From Planctomycetota bacterium (GTDB lineage: Bacteria; Planctomycetota; UBA8742; UBA2392), in assembly GCA_022071975.1 (NCBI GenBank), contig JAJVIO010000048.1, positions 1 to 58,348 of the forward strand: a DNA stretch of 58,348 bases, written 5' to 3'. Below, piece after piece: positions 24,994 to 34,840 of this stretch. Under the pieces are notes generated by a model that worked only from the letters and a program-made list of their open reading frames with translations, had not been told where the DNA came from and ran no database searches. The stretch's first letter is position 1. Every line of letters starts with the position of its first letter. The position numbers were made by a program, and so were the translations under genes.

Positions 24994-26291
24994 ACGCCGA
25001 GACCGCCTACTTGTTCCGCCACGCCATGCTGCGCGAGGCGGCTTACGGATTGCAGCTGCCCAGCGACCGCTCCAGGCTGCACGAGCTTGCGTTCCACCTT
25101 ATCGAGGCAGCGTTTGGCGGCCGCGCGCCTGAACCCGCTCCCCTGGATGCAGTCAACCCGCCCCGTTACGAATGGTGCGCGACAGATGTCGTTGCATCCG
25201 AGCTGAGTGACCACGCCCGCCAGGCGCTGACGGGCACCGCCGCGCCTGGTGCCGCTCTTTCCGTCACGCCTGAACTGCACCGCCGCTACGTGCGCCGCGC
25301 CGCAGAGTACGCGGAAAAGCAGTACCAGGTAGCGGAAGCCGTCTCGAAATGGCGCGAGCTGTCAGAGCTGCTGCAGGGCGCCGCGCGCGCCGAAGCGCTG
25401 CGCAAAGCCGGCGCGCTGTGTTTCAACACCGGCCGCCCAAAGCCGGCCGAGGAGTTGTTCGACCAGGCGTTGCCGCTGGCGCGCGAGGCCGGCCACCAGC
25501 GCATCGAAAGCGCCGTGCTGATGAACCTGGCGGTTGTGTACTCGGAAACCGGGCGACCCGAACAGGCCGAAACGGCAAGCCAGCGGGCTTTGAACGCCGC
25601 GCGCGAGGTCGGCAACCGCCACGGCGAGGGAATCATTCTTCGCAACCTCTCGGATCTCTATCGCCAGACTGGCCGGCCGGAGCCCGGCGAACAGCTGATC
25701 CAGCAAGCGCGTGAGATCCACCGCGCCATCGGCAGCGAGCGCGAAGAAGGCCCGAACCTGTGCGCCATCGGCATCATCCACCAGGAGGCCAGGCGTCTGG
25801 AACAGGCCGAGCAGTGTTTTGAACAAGCCCTGGCCGCCACACGCCGGGCCGGCGACCGGCGTTACGAGGGCGTCGTGCTGGGCAACCTCGCAATCGTGTG
25901 TCGCCAGTCCGGGCAGTTGGACAAGGCCGAGCACCTGTACCAGCAGGCCATCGCGATCCATCGCGAGGTCGGCAACCGGCGCAGCGAGGGCATCTCGCGC
26001 GGCAACCTGGCCACCCTGTACGCGGTTTCCGGCCGCCGCGACCTGGCCGAGCAGGCCTTCCTGCAGGCGCTCGCGATCCATCGCGAAGTGGGCAACCGCC
26101 GCTTCGAAGCCGTACACCTGCTTGCCCTCGCACTGCTGCAACTGGAGGAGTCCCGCCATGCGGAAGCCCGCGAAACATGGCGACAGGGCGTCGCCATCCT
26201 GCAGGCGCTGGGCGACAAGACACTCCTGCAGAGCCAGGTCACCCAGATGCGGGAGTGGTGCGCGAAGGCGGGCGTACTCCCGCTCGATTAG
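24990..26291 (+). CDS. TPR protein 2 of the family
   Basis: A 433-residue paralogue. The ATG at 24990 overlaps the previous stop and opens MNAETAYLFRHAMLREAAY like its relatives; the frame is open 64 codons further upstream but that part is antisense-like and not conserved. After the head and a helical linker (VASELSDHARQAL) there are about six TPR units with the consensus ALAIHREVGNRR.EGI..GNLA. The C-terminal cap is MREWCAKAGVLPLD. Soluble, with no catalytic motif. Coupled to TPR gene 1 rather than having its own promoter. Confidence 0.88.
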   Translation: MNAETAYLFRHAMLREAAYGLQLPSDRSRLHELAFHLIEAAFGGRAPEPAPLDAVNPPRYEWCATDVVASELSDHARQALTGTAAPGAALSVTPELHRRYVRRAAEYAEKQYQVAEAVSKWRELSELLQGAARAEALRKAGALCFNTGRPKPAEELFDQALPLAREAGHQRIESAVLMNLAVVYSETGRPEQAETASQRALNAAREVGNRHGEGIILRNLSDLYRQTGRPEPGEQLIQQAREIHRAIGSEREEGPNLCAIGIIHQEARRLEQAEQCFEQALAATRRAGDRRYEGVVLGNLAIVCRQSGQLDKAEHLYQQAIAIHREVGNRRSEGISRGNLATLYAVSGRRDLAEQAFLQALAIHREVGNRRFEAVHLLALALLQLEESRHAEARETWRQGVAILQALGDKTLLQSQVTQMREWCAKAGVLPLD

Positions 26292-26352
26292 AAGCCGTCC
26301 CGCGACCGCCGGGTGACTTCTTTTTTCGCGGGTTGGAGCAGGGGCCCGTCTC

Positions 26353-26358
26353 TAGAAT
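26353..26358 (+). promoter_or_regulatory. -10 box implying leaderless mRNA, TPR gene 3
   Basis: TAGAAT ends 6 nt before the GTG start at 26365; no Shine-Dalgarno is present. The surrounding CTAGAAT is shared with TPR genes 4 and 5. Confidence 0.6.
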
Positions 26359-26364
26359 GTCGCC

Positions 26365-27678
26365 GTGACCGGGCTCTCCGCGGAACTGGCCTACCTGTTC
26401 AGGCACGCGCTGCTGCGCGACGCCGCCTATGAGATGCAGCTGCCGAGCGAGCGCGCGAAGCTGCATGAACTGGCGTTCTACCTCATGGAGGAGACATTCG
26501 GAGGTCGCGCGCCCGCGCCCGCGCCGCTGGATGCCGCGGCGCCCGTCGAGGCCGCGGCGCACCCCACCGATTCCGTGGCGCTTGAGCTCGTCAACCACGC
26601 GGGGCTTGCCCTGCAGGGATCCGGCGGCGCCGCTGAACTGGCGAACTTGCGGCGCTTCTACCTGCAGCGCGGGGCCGAGCACGCCGGGCGCGCATACCAG
26701 TCCGACGCGTCGGCCTCGGCCTGGGAGCTGCTGGCGGAGCTGACCGATGGCGCATCTCGCGGAGAAGCACTGCGCCGCGCCGCCTCCGTGCGCGCGCTCA
26801 GCGGCCGCACCGCGGCGGCGGAAACGCTGTTCGAGCGCGCCGTTGAAACGCAGCGGCAGGCGGGCGACCGGCGCATGGAGGGCATCGCGCTCGGCGGTCT
26901 CGCGAACCTGGCCTCGGAGACCGGCCGTCCGGATCACGCTGAAGAGCTGTACCAACAGGCTCTGCAGCGGATGCGGGACGCCGGGGACCGCTACAGCGAA
27001 GGCATCTCACTGGGCAACCTCGCCCTGCTGTATCAGTTCACGGGACGCGCCGAGCTTGCGGAGCACACCTATGAACGGACGCTGGAAATCCACCGCGCGG
27101 TCGGAAACCGGCGCTACGAAGGGATCGCGCTGGGCAACCTCGCGCTGCTGCACCGCGAACAGGGAAGGCTTGACCAGGCTGAGCGCGGCTATGAGGCGGC
27201 CCTGGCGATCCATCGCGAAGTGGGCAACCGCCGCAGCGAGGGAATCATCCTCGGCAACCTGGCCGCCCTGTACCAGGACTCGCAGCGCCCGGAGCAGGCC
27301 CGCGACACCTACGCCGCCGCGCTGGCGATTCATCGCGAACTCGGCAATCGCCGCAGCGAGGCAATCGCGCGCGGCAACTTCGCCGGCCTGCAGCGATTCG
27401 CCGGCCGGCTGGATGCCAGCCGCCGCGGCTACGAAGAGGCCCTGGCGATGCACCGCGAGGTAGGCAACCGGCGATTCGAAGGCATCCACCTGTGCGAGTA
27501 CGGCCTGACGCTGATCGCGCTGAAGCACCCGCGCGCGCGCGACACCTGGCTCGAGGGCTGGGGTATCCTGGCGCAGCTCGGCGACCGCACGAACCTCGAC
27601 GCCCAGATCGCCGCCATGGTCTTCGACTGCGCGGAAGCCGGCATGGCGCCCTTCGTCGAAGCACCGACGCAAGGCTAG
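26365..27678 (+). CDS. TPR protein 3 of the family, GTG start
   Basis: A 437-residue paralogue beginning at GTG: MTGLSAELAYLFRHALLRDA. This opening is almost identical to TPR gene 6 at 34841, which also starts with GTG, so the two share a recent origin or have exchanged 5' ends. About six regular TPR units (for example GDRRMEGIALGGLANLA) follow. The C-terminal cap ends AEAGMAPFVE. Soluble with no catalytic motif. It has its own promoter with a -10 box 6 nt before the start codon. Confidence 0.88.
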   Translation: MTGLSAELAYLFRHALLRDAAYEMQLPSERAKLHELAFYLMEETFGGRAPAPAPLDAAAPVEAAAHPTDSVALELVNHAGLALQGSGGAAELANLRRFYLQRGAEHAGRAYQSDASASAWELLAELTDGASRGEALRRAASVRALSGRTAAAETLFERAVETQRQAGDRRMEGIALGGLANLASETGRPDHAEELYQQALQRMRDAGDRYSEGISLGNLALLYQFTGRAELAEHTYERTLEIHRAVGNRRYEGIALGNLALLHREQGRLDQAERGYEAALAIHREVGNRRSEGIILGNLAALYQDSQRPEQARDTYAAALAIHRELGNRRSEAIARGNFAGLQRFAGRLDASRRGYEEALAMHREVGNRRFEGIHLCEYGLTLIALKHPRARDTWLEGWGILAQLGDRTNLDAQIAAMVFDCAEAGMAPFVEAPTQG

Positions 27679-27681
27679 AAT
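27676..27681 (+). promoter_or_regulatory. -10 box implying leaderless mRNA, TPR gene 4
   Basis: TAGAAT overlaps the end of the preceding gene and ends 7 nt before the ATG at 27689. TTCGTC lies 18 bp upstream as a possible -35. Confidence 0.6.
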
Positions 27682-27688
27682 GCCGGCC

Positions 27689-29473
27689 ATGACCAGCGCC
27701 GAGACCGCCTACCTGTTCCGCCATGCGCTGCTGCGCGACGCGGCGTACCAGCTTCAGCCGCCCAGCGACCGGGCAAGGCTGCACGAGCTGGCGTTCCACC
27801 TGATCGAGCAGACCTTCGGCGGCCGAGCACCCGAGTCGCCGCCTCTGGACGCCATCGACCCGCCCGAGTTTCAGCCGCACCCGACAGACCGCGCGGCCGA
27901 AGAGCTGGTACACCACCTGGGCGTGGCCATTTCTTCCGGCGCGGATGTCCCGGGCAAGCTGAGAGCCGCGCACCAGTTGTATCTGCGGCGCGCGGCGGAA
28001 TCCGCCATGCGTCAGCATCGCCAGGCAGAGGCCGTGCGGTTCTGGCCGACCCTGGCGCCTCAATTGCAGGGTGCGGCGCGCGCGGAGGCCACGCGCCTGT
28101 GTGGCCTGGCGTGGATCCGGGCCGGCCGTCCCAAGGTGGCGGAAGGTCTGGCGGCGGACGCACTGGCGCTGGCACGCGACGCGGGTGACCGGAACATTGA
28201 GAGTCTGGCCTTGGGGTGTCTCGCGCTCGTGTACATGGAAACCGGTCGGATGGGGCAAGCCGAACCGATGTTCGATCAGGCACTGGAACTTCATCGACAA
28301 TCTGGCGACAGGCGCCGCGAAGGCTGCGAATTGGGAAACCTCGCGCTGTTGTATCGGTCCACCGGTCGCACGGAACGGGCCGAGCAGGTTTTAGCGCATG
28401 CGCTGGCGATCCATCGCGAGCTGAAAGACCGCAAGCAGGAGGGCGAGGCGCTGGGAGCGCTCGGGCTTGTGTATGCGGAAACCGGACGCATCGAACAAGC
28501 CGAGCAGACGATCACCAAAGCGCTCGAAATCAATCGGGAGGTGAAGAACCGGCGCTTCGAAGCCATGACGTTGGGAAACCTGGCGTACGCCTACCAGCAA
28601 TCCGGGCGCTTCGAGCAAGCGGAACGCTTGCACGCGAAGACGCTTGAGGTGGTGCGCGAGGTCGGCGACCGCAACTCCGAGGCGTTCGTGCTCGGCAACC
28701 TCGCGCTTGTCTACAAGGATACCGGACGCATGGCGCAGGCCGAGCGCGGCTTCGAGCAGGCGCTGGAGATCGCACGGGAGGAAAGCAGCCGGCAGTTCGA
28801 GGGGATCACCCTGGCCAACCTGGCATCCGTGTACCAGGGCACGGAGCGCCCGGAGAAGGCCGAGCAGGCTTACATGCAGGCGCTGGCGATCGCCCGTGAG
28901 CTCGGCGACAAGCGGGTGGAAGGCGGCGTGCTGGGGAACCTCGCGCAGCTGCTGCAGGAGACCGGGCGCACGGACGATGCCGAGCGCTGCTTCGAGCAAG
29001 CGTTGGCGATCCACCGCGCCGTGAAGAATCGCGCCTTCGAAGGCTCCACCCTCGCGAATCTCGCGTTGGCCTACCGGCGAACCGGGCGCATGGAGCAGGC
29101 GGAGCGGACATTCGAACAGGCACTGGCAATCCTGCGTGAAGTGCGCAACCGGTACTTCGAGGGAATCGCTCTGGGCAACCTCGCCTACGTCTACTACGCG
29201 ACCGGGCGCCTGGCGCCGGCCGAGCAAGCCTTCACCGAGGCGCTGGCGATCCATCGCGAAACCGGCAACCGGCGTTTCGAGGGTATACATTCCTGCGACT
29301 ACAGCCTGTGCCTGCTGGCAGCCGGAAGACACCCCGACGCCGCACGGGTCTGGCGCGAAGGCGCTGCGATGCTGCGCGATATGGACGCGACTCCGCTGCT
29401 TGAGAAGAGAACCGGGGACATGCGCGAGGCCTGCGCCAAGGCCGGAGTGCCCGCCTTCGACCATTCCCGATGA
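27689..29473 (+). CDS. TPR protein 4 of the family, longest repeat array
   Basis: A 594-residue paralogue from the ATG at 27689 (MTSAETAYLFRHALLRDAAY), chosen because it aligns with the starts of the other members; an ATG 9 bp earlier lies inside the -10 box. It carries about ten 40-residue TPR units in register (each with a GDR/KNR..EG..LGNLA.VY..TGR.EQAE pattern), against six or so in its neighbours. The size difference comes entirely from the repeat array: head and cap (ACAKAGVPAFD) are unchanged. Soluble with no catalytic motif. Confidence 0.88.
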   Translation: MTSAETAYLFRHALLRDAAYQLQPPSDRARLHELAFHLIEQTFGGRAPESPPLDAIDPPEFQPHPTDRAAEELVHHLGVAISSGADVPGKLRAAHQLYLRRAAESAMRQHRQAEAVRFWPTLAPQLQGAARAEATRLCGLAWIRAGRPKVAEGLAADALALARDAGDRNIESLALGCLALVYMETGRMGQAEPMFDQALELHRQSGDRRREGCELGNLALLYRSTGRTERAEQVLAHALAIHRELKDRKQEGEALGALGLVYAETGRIEQAEQTITKALEINREVKNRRFEAMTLGNLAYAYQQSGRFEQAERLHAKTLEVVREVGDRNSEAFVLGNLALVYKDTGRMAQAERGFEQALEIAREESSRQFEGITLANLASVYQGTERPEKAEQAYMQALAIARELGDKRVEGGVLGNLAQLLQETGRTDDAERCFEQALAIHRAVKNRAFEGSTLANLALAYRRTGRMEQAERTFEQALAILREVRNRYFEGIALGNLAYVYYATGRLAPAEQAFTEALAIHRETGNRRFEGIHSCDYSLCLLAAGRHPDAARVWREGAAMLRDMDATPLLEKRTGDMREACAKAGVPAFDHSR

Positions 29474-29542
29474 TGAAGGTGAAGGATCTGTCAGCCCGCC
29501 TCGCGGCAGGTGATTTGCCGGGCGGACTCCCGACCCGGACCC

Positions 29543-29548
29543 TAGAAT
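29543..29548 (+). promoter_or_regulatory. -10 box implying leaderless mRNA, TPR gene 5
   Basis: TAGAAT ends 6 nt before the ATG at 29555, in the same CTAGAAT context as TPR genes 3 and 4. No Shine-Dalgarno is present. Confidence 0.6.
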
Positions 29549-29554
29549 CCCGGC

Positions 29555-31093
29555 ATGGACGCTGAACAGGCCTACCTGTTCCGCCATGCGATGATTCGCG
29601 AGGCGGCATACGGACTTCAACTGCCCAGCGACAGGGCGAGACTGCACGAGCTCGCCGTGCGCCTGATCGAGTTGCTCTTTGGCGGCCCCGCGCCTGAACT
29701 TGCCGCGCTGGACGACTTCCACGCACCGAAGCCGCAGCCGCACCCGATCGACACCATTGCCGCGGACCTGGCCGCGCACGCGCGACTGGCGTGCGAAGGC
29801 GTTGATTCGCCTTCGCCCGACATGCTGCGGGCGCGCCTGCACTACCTGCACCGCGCAGCCGAGCACGCCGATACGGCATTCCTTCCGCTCGTCGCGGCCG
29901 CCCACTGGCACGAGTTGTCCGCTGCACTTGAAGGCACTGCAAGGGCTGCCGCCCTGCGGCGCGCGGCCGTTGCCTGCGATGCCTGCGGGCAGACCGCGCG
30001 GGCGCTGGAACTGATAGAGTCGGCGCTTGCCGCGGTGCAGCAGGCCCCCGGCGGGGTCGCCGAGGCATTCGTGCTCGGGGTCAGGGCCAACCTGCTGATC
30101 ATGCAGGGGCGGCGCCAGCAAGCGATCGCGGACTACGAGCGGGCGTTGGCACTGTTCCAGGCCGCGGGCGACCGGGCCGGTGTCGCTTCCACAAGCTCGA
30201 GCCTGGGCCTGGCGCTCTCGCGTGCGGGCCAGCCCGAACGTGGTGAAGCGCTGCTGAGCGACGCGCTGGCGATCCAGCGCGACATCGGCGACCTGCGGGG
30301 ACAGGGCATAACACTCGGCAGCCTCGCGGGCCTGCTGGATGACAGGGGTGAAGCGCGGCTTGCGCTCGAGCACCATCGCGAGGCGCTGCAGCTTCACCGG
30401 CGCGCGGGGAACCGGCGCTTCGAAGGCATCGCGCTCGGCAACTTCGCGCTTTCACTGCAGCGCAGCGGCAACGAGGCGGAAGCCTTGGCTGCGTATCAGC
30501 AGGCGCTCGACATTCATCGTGAAGTCGGCAACCAGCGCAGCGCGGCGATCGTGATCGGCAACCGCGCCAACCTCTTCGCCCAGGCCGGCCAACCAGATCG
30601 CGCGCGGGCCGACTACCAGGCTGCCATCGCCGTCTCGCGGGAACTGGGCAACCACTCCTATGAAGCAATCGCCACCGAGAACCTCGCGCTGCTGGTGCGC
30701 GACGCCGGCGACCTGGAACAGGCCGAGAGTCTGCTGCGGCAGGCACTCGCCGTTCATATCGAGATCGGAAACGCGCGCAACCAGGGCACCGCCTGCTGGC
30801 ATCTGGCCGCCCTGTGCCAGGCAAAGGGCGACGCCGCACAGGCCGACGAATACTTCCGCCGCGCGCTGGCGCTCCATGAGCAGGCCCGGAACCCGCTGGC
30901 CCTGGCGGAAACCCGCTGCGACTACGGCCTGTTCCGGCTGGAGCGGGGCGATGCCGAAGCCGCGCGCCAGGGGTGGACGCAAGGCATGGAACTGCTGCAA
31001 ACGCTCAACCAGCCGGACATCGCAGCCGAGCACCTGCAGTTCATGCACCAGGCCTGCGCCAAGGCCGGAGTGCAACCGTTCGCCGCGCCTTGA
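29555..31093 (+). CDS. TPR protein 5 of the family
   Basis: A 512-residue paralogue with the family head (MDAEQAYLFRHAMIREAAY), the helical linker DTIAADLAAHARLAC and about eight TPR-like units. The cap is QACAKAGVQPFAAP. It ends 1 bp before the end of the convergent ABC transporter gene, so transcription from both sides meets here with no terminator visible. Soluble with no catalytic motif. Last member of the contiguous array. Confidence 0.88.
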   Translation: MDAEQAYLFRHAMIREAAYGLQLPSDRARLHELAVRLIELLFGGPAPELAALDDFHAPKPQPHPIDTIAADLAAHARLACEGVDSPSPDMLRARLHYLHRAAEHADTAFLPLVAAAHWHELSAALEGTARAAALRRAAVACDACGQTARALELIESALAAVQQAPGGVAEAFVLGVRANLLIMQGRRQQAIADYERALALFQAAGDRAGVASTSSSLGLALSRAGQPERGEALLSDALAIQRDIGDLRGQGITLGSLAGLLDDRGEARLALEHHREALQLHRRAGNRRFEGIALGNFALSLQRSGNEAEALAAYQQALDIHREVGNQRSAAIVIGNRANLFAQAGQPDRARADYQAAIAVSRELGNHSYEAIATENLALLVRDAGDLEQAESLLRQALAVHIEIGNARNQGTACWHLAALCQAKGDAAQADEYFRRALALHEQARNPLALAETRCDYGLFRLERGDAEAARQGWTQGMELLQTLNQPDIAAEHLQFMHQACAKAGVQPFAAP

Positions 31094-31094
31094 A

Positions 31095-31798
<704 letters not shown>

Positions 31799-31802
<4 letters not shown>

Positions 31803-33013
31803 GAAGCCAGCACCTCGTTGGGATTGGCCGCCAGGGCCTTGCGCAGGCCCACCATGCCCGCGGCGATCGACAGCCCGAGGATCACGCCGAGCAGCGCCAG
31901 CCGGTCCATGTCCTGCACCAGCACGCGGCGCGGGAACAGGTCGAAGGCCAGCTCGCCGATCAGCAGCGCCACCAGGTAGGCGCTGACCCCCAGCAGCAGC
32001 GACTCTTCGAGAATCAGCCGCAGGATCACCCGCTGCTTTGCGCCCAGCAGCTTGAGCAGCGAGAGCGACAGCATCTTGTCGAGCGTCATGGTGTAGACGA
32101 TCAGCCCCATCACGATGGCCGAGATCAGCACCAGCAGCGCCCGGAACAGCCCGATCTGGCGGCGCGCGCGGTCGATCACGCCGCGCACCAGCAGCTCGCG
32201 CTGCTCGTCGATGGTGTACACGCTGATGTCCGGCCAGCCTTGCAGCGAGGCCTTCACGGCCTCGACGTCGCTGCCGGCCGCGACATCGACCAGGATCGCA
32301 GTGACCGGCGGCGGCGCGGTAACCGGCAAGGGCGCCGCCGAGCCCGCGCGGGCCAGGCTGGCGGGGTCGCGCCCGTAGGGGCTGCGGCGTACACGGGAGA
32401 CGCGCGACTCGCGCTCGAGGCGCAGGGCCTCGCTTGCGAGGTCGTTCTGGATGCGCAGGGCGTCGCTGACGCTGGCGAACACCAGAGGGTCGCCGCTGCT
32501 GCTGACCATGCCGCTGGTGACGCCCACGATCGTGTAGTCGTCGCGCCCCAGCCGCAGGCTCGCGCCGACGGGCAGGCCCAGCGCGCGGTCCGCCACCAGT
32601 TCGTAGTGCGGCTGGCGCAGCGCGCGGCCTTGCGCCAGCGGCAGCGCGTTGCCGAGGTCATCGGGCCAGGAAAGCCCGGCCAGCATGAAGCGCAGGGTCT
32701 CGCCGTCTTCCAGCTCGTGCTGCACGTTCAGCGTCATGTAGCTGCGCGTGCGCGCAACGCCCGGCACGGCGCGGACGCGGTCGGCCAGCAGGGCCGGCAC
32801 GCGCGATGACTCGGCGAACGGCCCCTGCGTTCCCTTCTGCACCACCCACAGGTCGCCGCCGTAGGTGTCGGGCAGAACCGTTGCATCGACAACCATGCCG
32901 TTGTAGATGCCGGTCATCGCCAGCACCACCGACATCAGCATGCCCAGGCCCGCCGCGGTCAGCAGGAAGCGCGACAGGTCGTTGCGGATGTCGCGCACGG
33001 CCAGGTCCATCAT
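31799..33013 (-). CDS. ABC transporter permease (FtsX/DevC type)
   Basis: A 404-residue permease. One TM helix near the N-terminus (about residues 14-36) is followed by a large extracytoplasmic domain (about 40-280) and three C-terminal helices (about 285-310, 330-355 and 370-395), the layout of MacB/DevC/FtsX proteins. It overlaps its neighbours by 4 bp on both sides. An internal low-complexity stretch (PLPVTAPPPVTA) sits in the periplasmic domain. It works with the ATPase at 31095 and the adaptor at 33010. Confidence 0.9.
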
Positions 33014-34170
33014 GGCGCGGGCTCCTGCGCCGTGACCCGCGCGCCGTCACGCAGCTCGGCGCGGGCGCCCGGCGTCGGGCGCAGCACGGTGTCGCCGGCG
33101 GCCAGCCCGCCTGTGATCTCGACCCAGTCGCGGCCCCTGATGCCGGGCGTGACCTCACGAAGCGCGGCCTTGCCGCCCTCGTCTACCCAGGCAAACGCGC
33201 CGTCGCTGCGGAACACCAGGAACTCCGAGGGCACGCGCGTGACGCCCGAGGCCGAAGCACCGTGGATGCGGGCGTCGGCGCGCTGGCCCACGGCCAGCTG
33301 CTCCGGCGGGTTGGTCAGCGCGATGTCCACCAGCAGCTCGCGGGTTTCGCGGTCCACTTCGCGCCCCACCCGCAGCACGCGGCCCGCAAGGCTGCCGCCG
33401 GGCGTTGAGCGCAACTCGACGGTGGCGGCCTGCCCCGGCTTGAGTTGCGGCAGGAAGGTCTCATCCACCCAGACGCTGGCCCACACGCCGGCCGTGTCGC
33501 CGATGCGCAGCACCGCGCCGCCCGGCACGGCCACGTCGCCGGGCTCCGCAAGCCGGGCCAGCACGATGCCGTCGATCGGGCTTTTCAGCACCGTGCGCTG
33601 CAGCTTCGCGCGCGAGACCTCCAGGGCGCGCAACTCCGCCGCCAGGCGGCTGTCGCCCTCGGCCAGCGCCGCCTTGGCGCGCTCCAGCTCTGCTTCCGCC
33701 ACGCGGGCGCGCTCGACGGCCTGGTCCAGGAGGTCGCGCGAGATGGTGTTGCTCTTGAAGGCTTCCTCCTGGCGGCGGGCATGGGCGTCGGCGCCCTCGC
33801 GCTGGGCCTCGGCGCGCTTGATGTCCGCGCGCAGGCGATCCAGCGACACCCGCGCCAGCACCACGGCCTCGGCGGCGGCGCTCTCCTCCGCGCGGTACAC
33901 CTCGTCGTCTATGCGCGCGATCTCGGCGCCGGCCTTCACGCGGTCGCCCTGGTCCACCAGCAGGCTGGTGATGCGGCCGGTAACCTCGAAGCCGGGCTGC
34001 ACGACGCGCGGGCACTCGATGGCGCCGGAGCCGGGGATGTGCTCGGTCACGTCGCCGGTGGCGACCTCATGCATCACCACGGGCACAGGCTTGAACACCA
34101 GCACCCAGCCAATTCCCAGGGCGCCTGCCAGCAGCAGCAACCCGATCACGATCCCGCGCCATCGTCTCAT
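33010..34170 (-). CDS. HlyD/MacA-family membrane fusion protein
   Basis: A 386-residue periplasmic adaptor from the ATG at 34170 (MRRWRGIVIGLLLLAG), preceded by AGGGGA. It has one N-terminal TM anchor, a lipoyl-like half-motif (VTGRITSLLVDQGDRVKAGAEIARID), a long alpha-helical coiled coil (about residues 100-190), the second lipoyl half (KSPIDGIVLARLAEPGDVAVPGG) and a beta-barrel. The frame is open to 34527, but that region is antisense to tspO and is rejected. First gene of the export operon. A TTTATAAC sequence just upstream could be its -10 box. No outer-membrane TolC partner is in the window. Confidence 0.92.
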   Translation of the reverse strand: MRRWRGIVIGLLLLAGALGIGWVLVFKPVPVVMHEVATGDVTEHIPGSGAIECPRVVQPGFEVTGRITSLLVDQGDRVKAGAEIARIDDEVYRAEESAAAEAVVLARVSLDRLRADIKRAEAQREGADAHARRQEEAFKSNTISRDLLDQAVERARVAEAELERAKAALAEGDSRLAAELRALEVSRAKLQRTVLKSPIDGIVLARLAEPGDVAVPGGAVLRIGDTAGVWASVWVDETFLPQLKPGQAATVELRSTPGGSLAGRVLRVGREVDRETRELLVDIALTNPPEQLAVGQRADARIHGASASGVTRVPSEFLVFRSDGAFAWVDEGGKAALREVTPGIRGRDWVEITGGLAAGDTVLRPTPGARAELRDGARVTAQEPAP

Positions 34171-34220
34171 GCAGATCCCCTGGGTTATAAACAGACCTGT
34201 AGGTCCTGATATTCCCGGGC

Positions 34221-34694
34221 TCAGTTCAACTGCCACAGCGCTGCGTTCAGCACCGTGGCGAAGCCGACCCACAGCAGGTACGGAACCAGCAGCAGCGCGG
34301 CCGTGCGCGAATGCCGCCGGAACGCCAGGATCGTGGCCAGGATCGCAAGCCACATGGCGATGATGATCACCAGCGCGACGTCCATGCGATGCAGGCCAAA
34401 GAACACCGGCGTCCACGCGGCGTTCAGCGCAAGCTGCACCAGCCACGGGGCCAGCGGCCGTGCCGAGTTGCCGCGGCGCCACACCAGCCACGCGCTGACG
34501 CCCATCATGGCGTAGAGCGCCGTCCACACCGGGCCGAACACCCAGCCGGGCGGGTTGAACGAGGGCTTGTTCAGCGAGGCGTACCAGTCACCCGGTGTGA
34601 AGAACGCGCCGGCAGCGGAGGCCGCAAAGGCAAGCAGCACCCAGCCGGCAAGCCCGGCCCAGGCCTTGACCCCGGTTATGCGCGCGTCGTCCAT
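34221..34694 (-). CDS. tspO: TspO/MBR family membrane protein
   Basis: A 157-residue protein with five TM helices and the family signatures FFTPGDWYASLNKPSFNPPGWVFGPVWTALY and, later, LNAAWTPVFFGL. TspO proteins bind tetrapyrroles, cholesterol or similar ligands and act in stress or porphyrin-related regulation. It lies 50 bp upstream of the exporter operon on the same strand and could be transcribed with it. Length and motifs are normal. Gene symbol given on family grounds; function in this organism is unknown. Confidence 0.93.
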   Translation of the reverse strand: MDDARITGVKAWAGLAGWVLLAFAASAAGAFFTPGDWYASLNKPSFNPPGWVFGPVWTALYAMMGVSAWLVWRRGNSARPLAPWLVQLALNAAWTPVFFGLHRMDVALVIIIAMWLAILATILAFRRHSRTAALLLVPYLLWVGFATVLNAALWQLN

Positions 34695-34828
34695 GGTCCC
34701 ACAAGCCTAACGCCGCGAACATCAACGCCAGTCCATGCGCCAGATGAAAACGGGAACGGATGCCCTGAGCCGGCCCAGGCAGCCTCGTCCGCATCCGGGA
34801 CTGTGGCGACTCGCGTGCCGCAACGGGC

Positions 34829-34834
34829 TATCAT
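34829..34834 (+). promoter_or_regulatory. -10-like box before TPR gene 6
   Basis: TATCAT ends 6 nt before the GTG start at 34841, the same spacing as for the TPR genes in the main array. It is a weaker match to the -10 consensus. No Shine-Dalgarno is present. Confidence 0.5.
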
Positions 34835-34840
34835 GTCTCG

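Noticed and set aside
23686..31093. NLR-like antiphage defence array
   Set aside because: The proteins lack any NTPase or effector domain. The nearest defence gene is the MmeI-like enzyme at 17365-20163, separated from the array by the NO-reductase-like gene, so a defence role has no direct support.
34171..34527. N-terminal extension of the HlyD-like protein
   Set aside because: It lies antisense-frame over tspO and would bury the membrane anchor; the ATG at 34170 has a good ribosome site.
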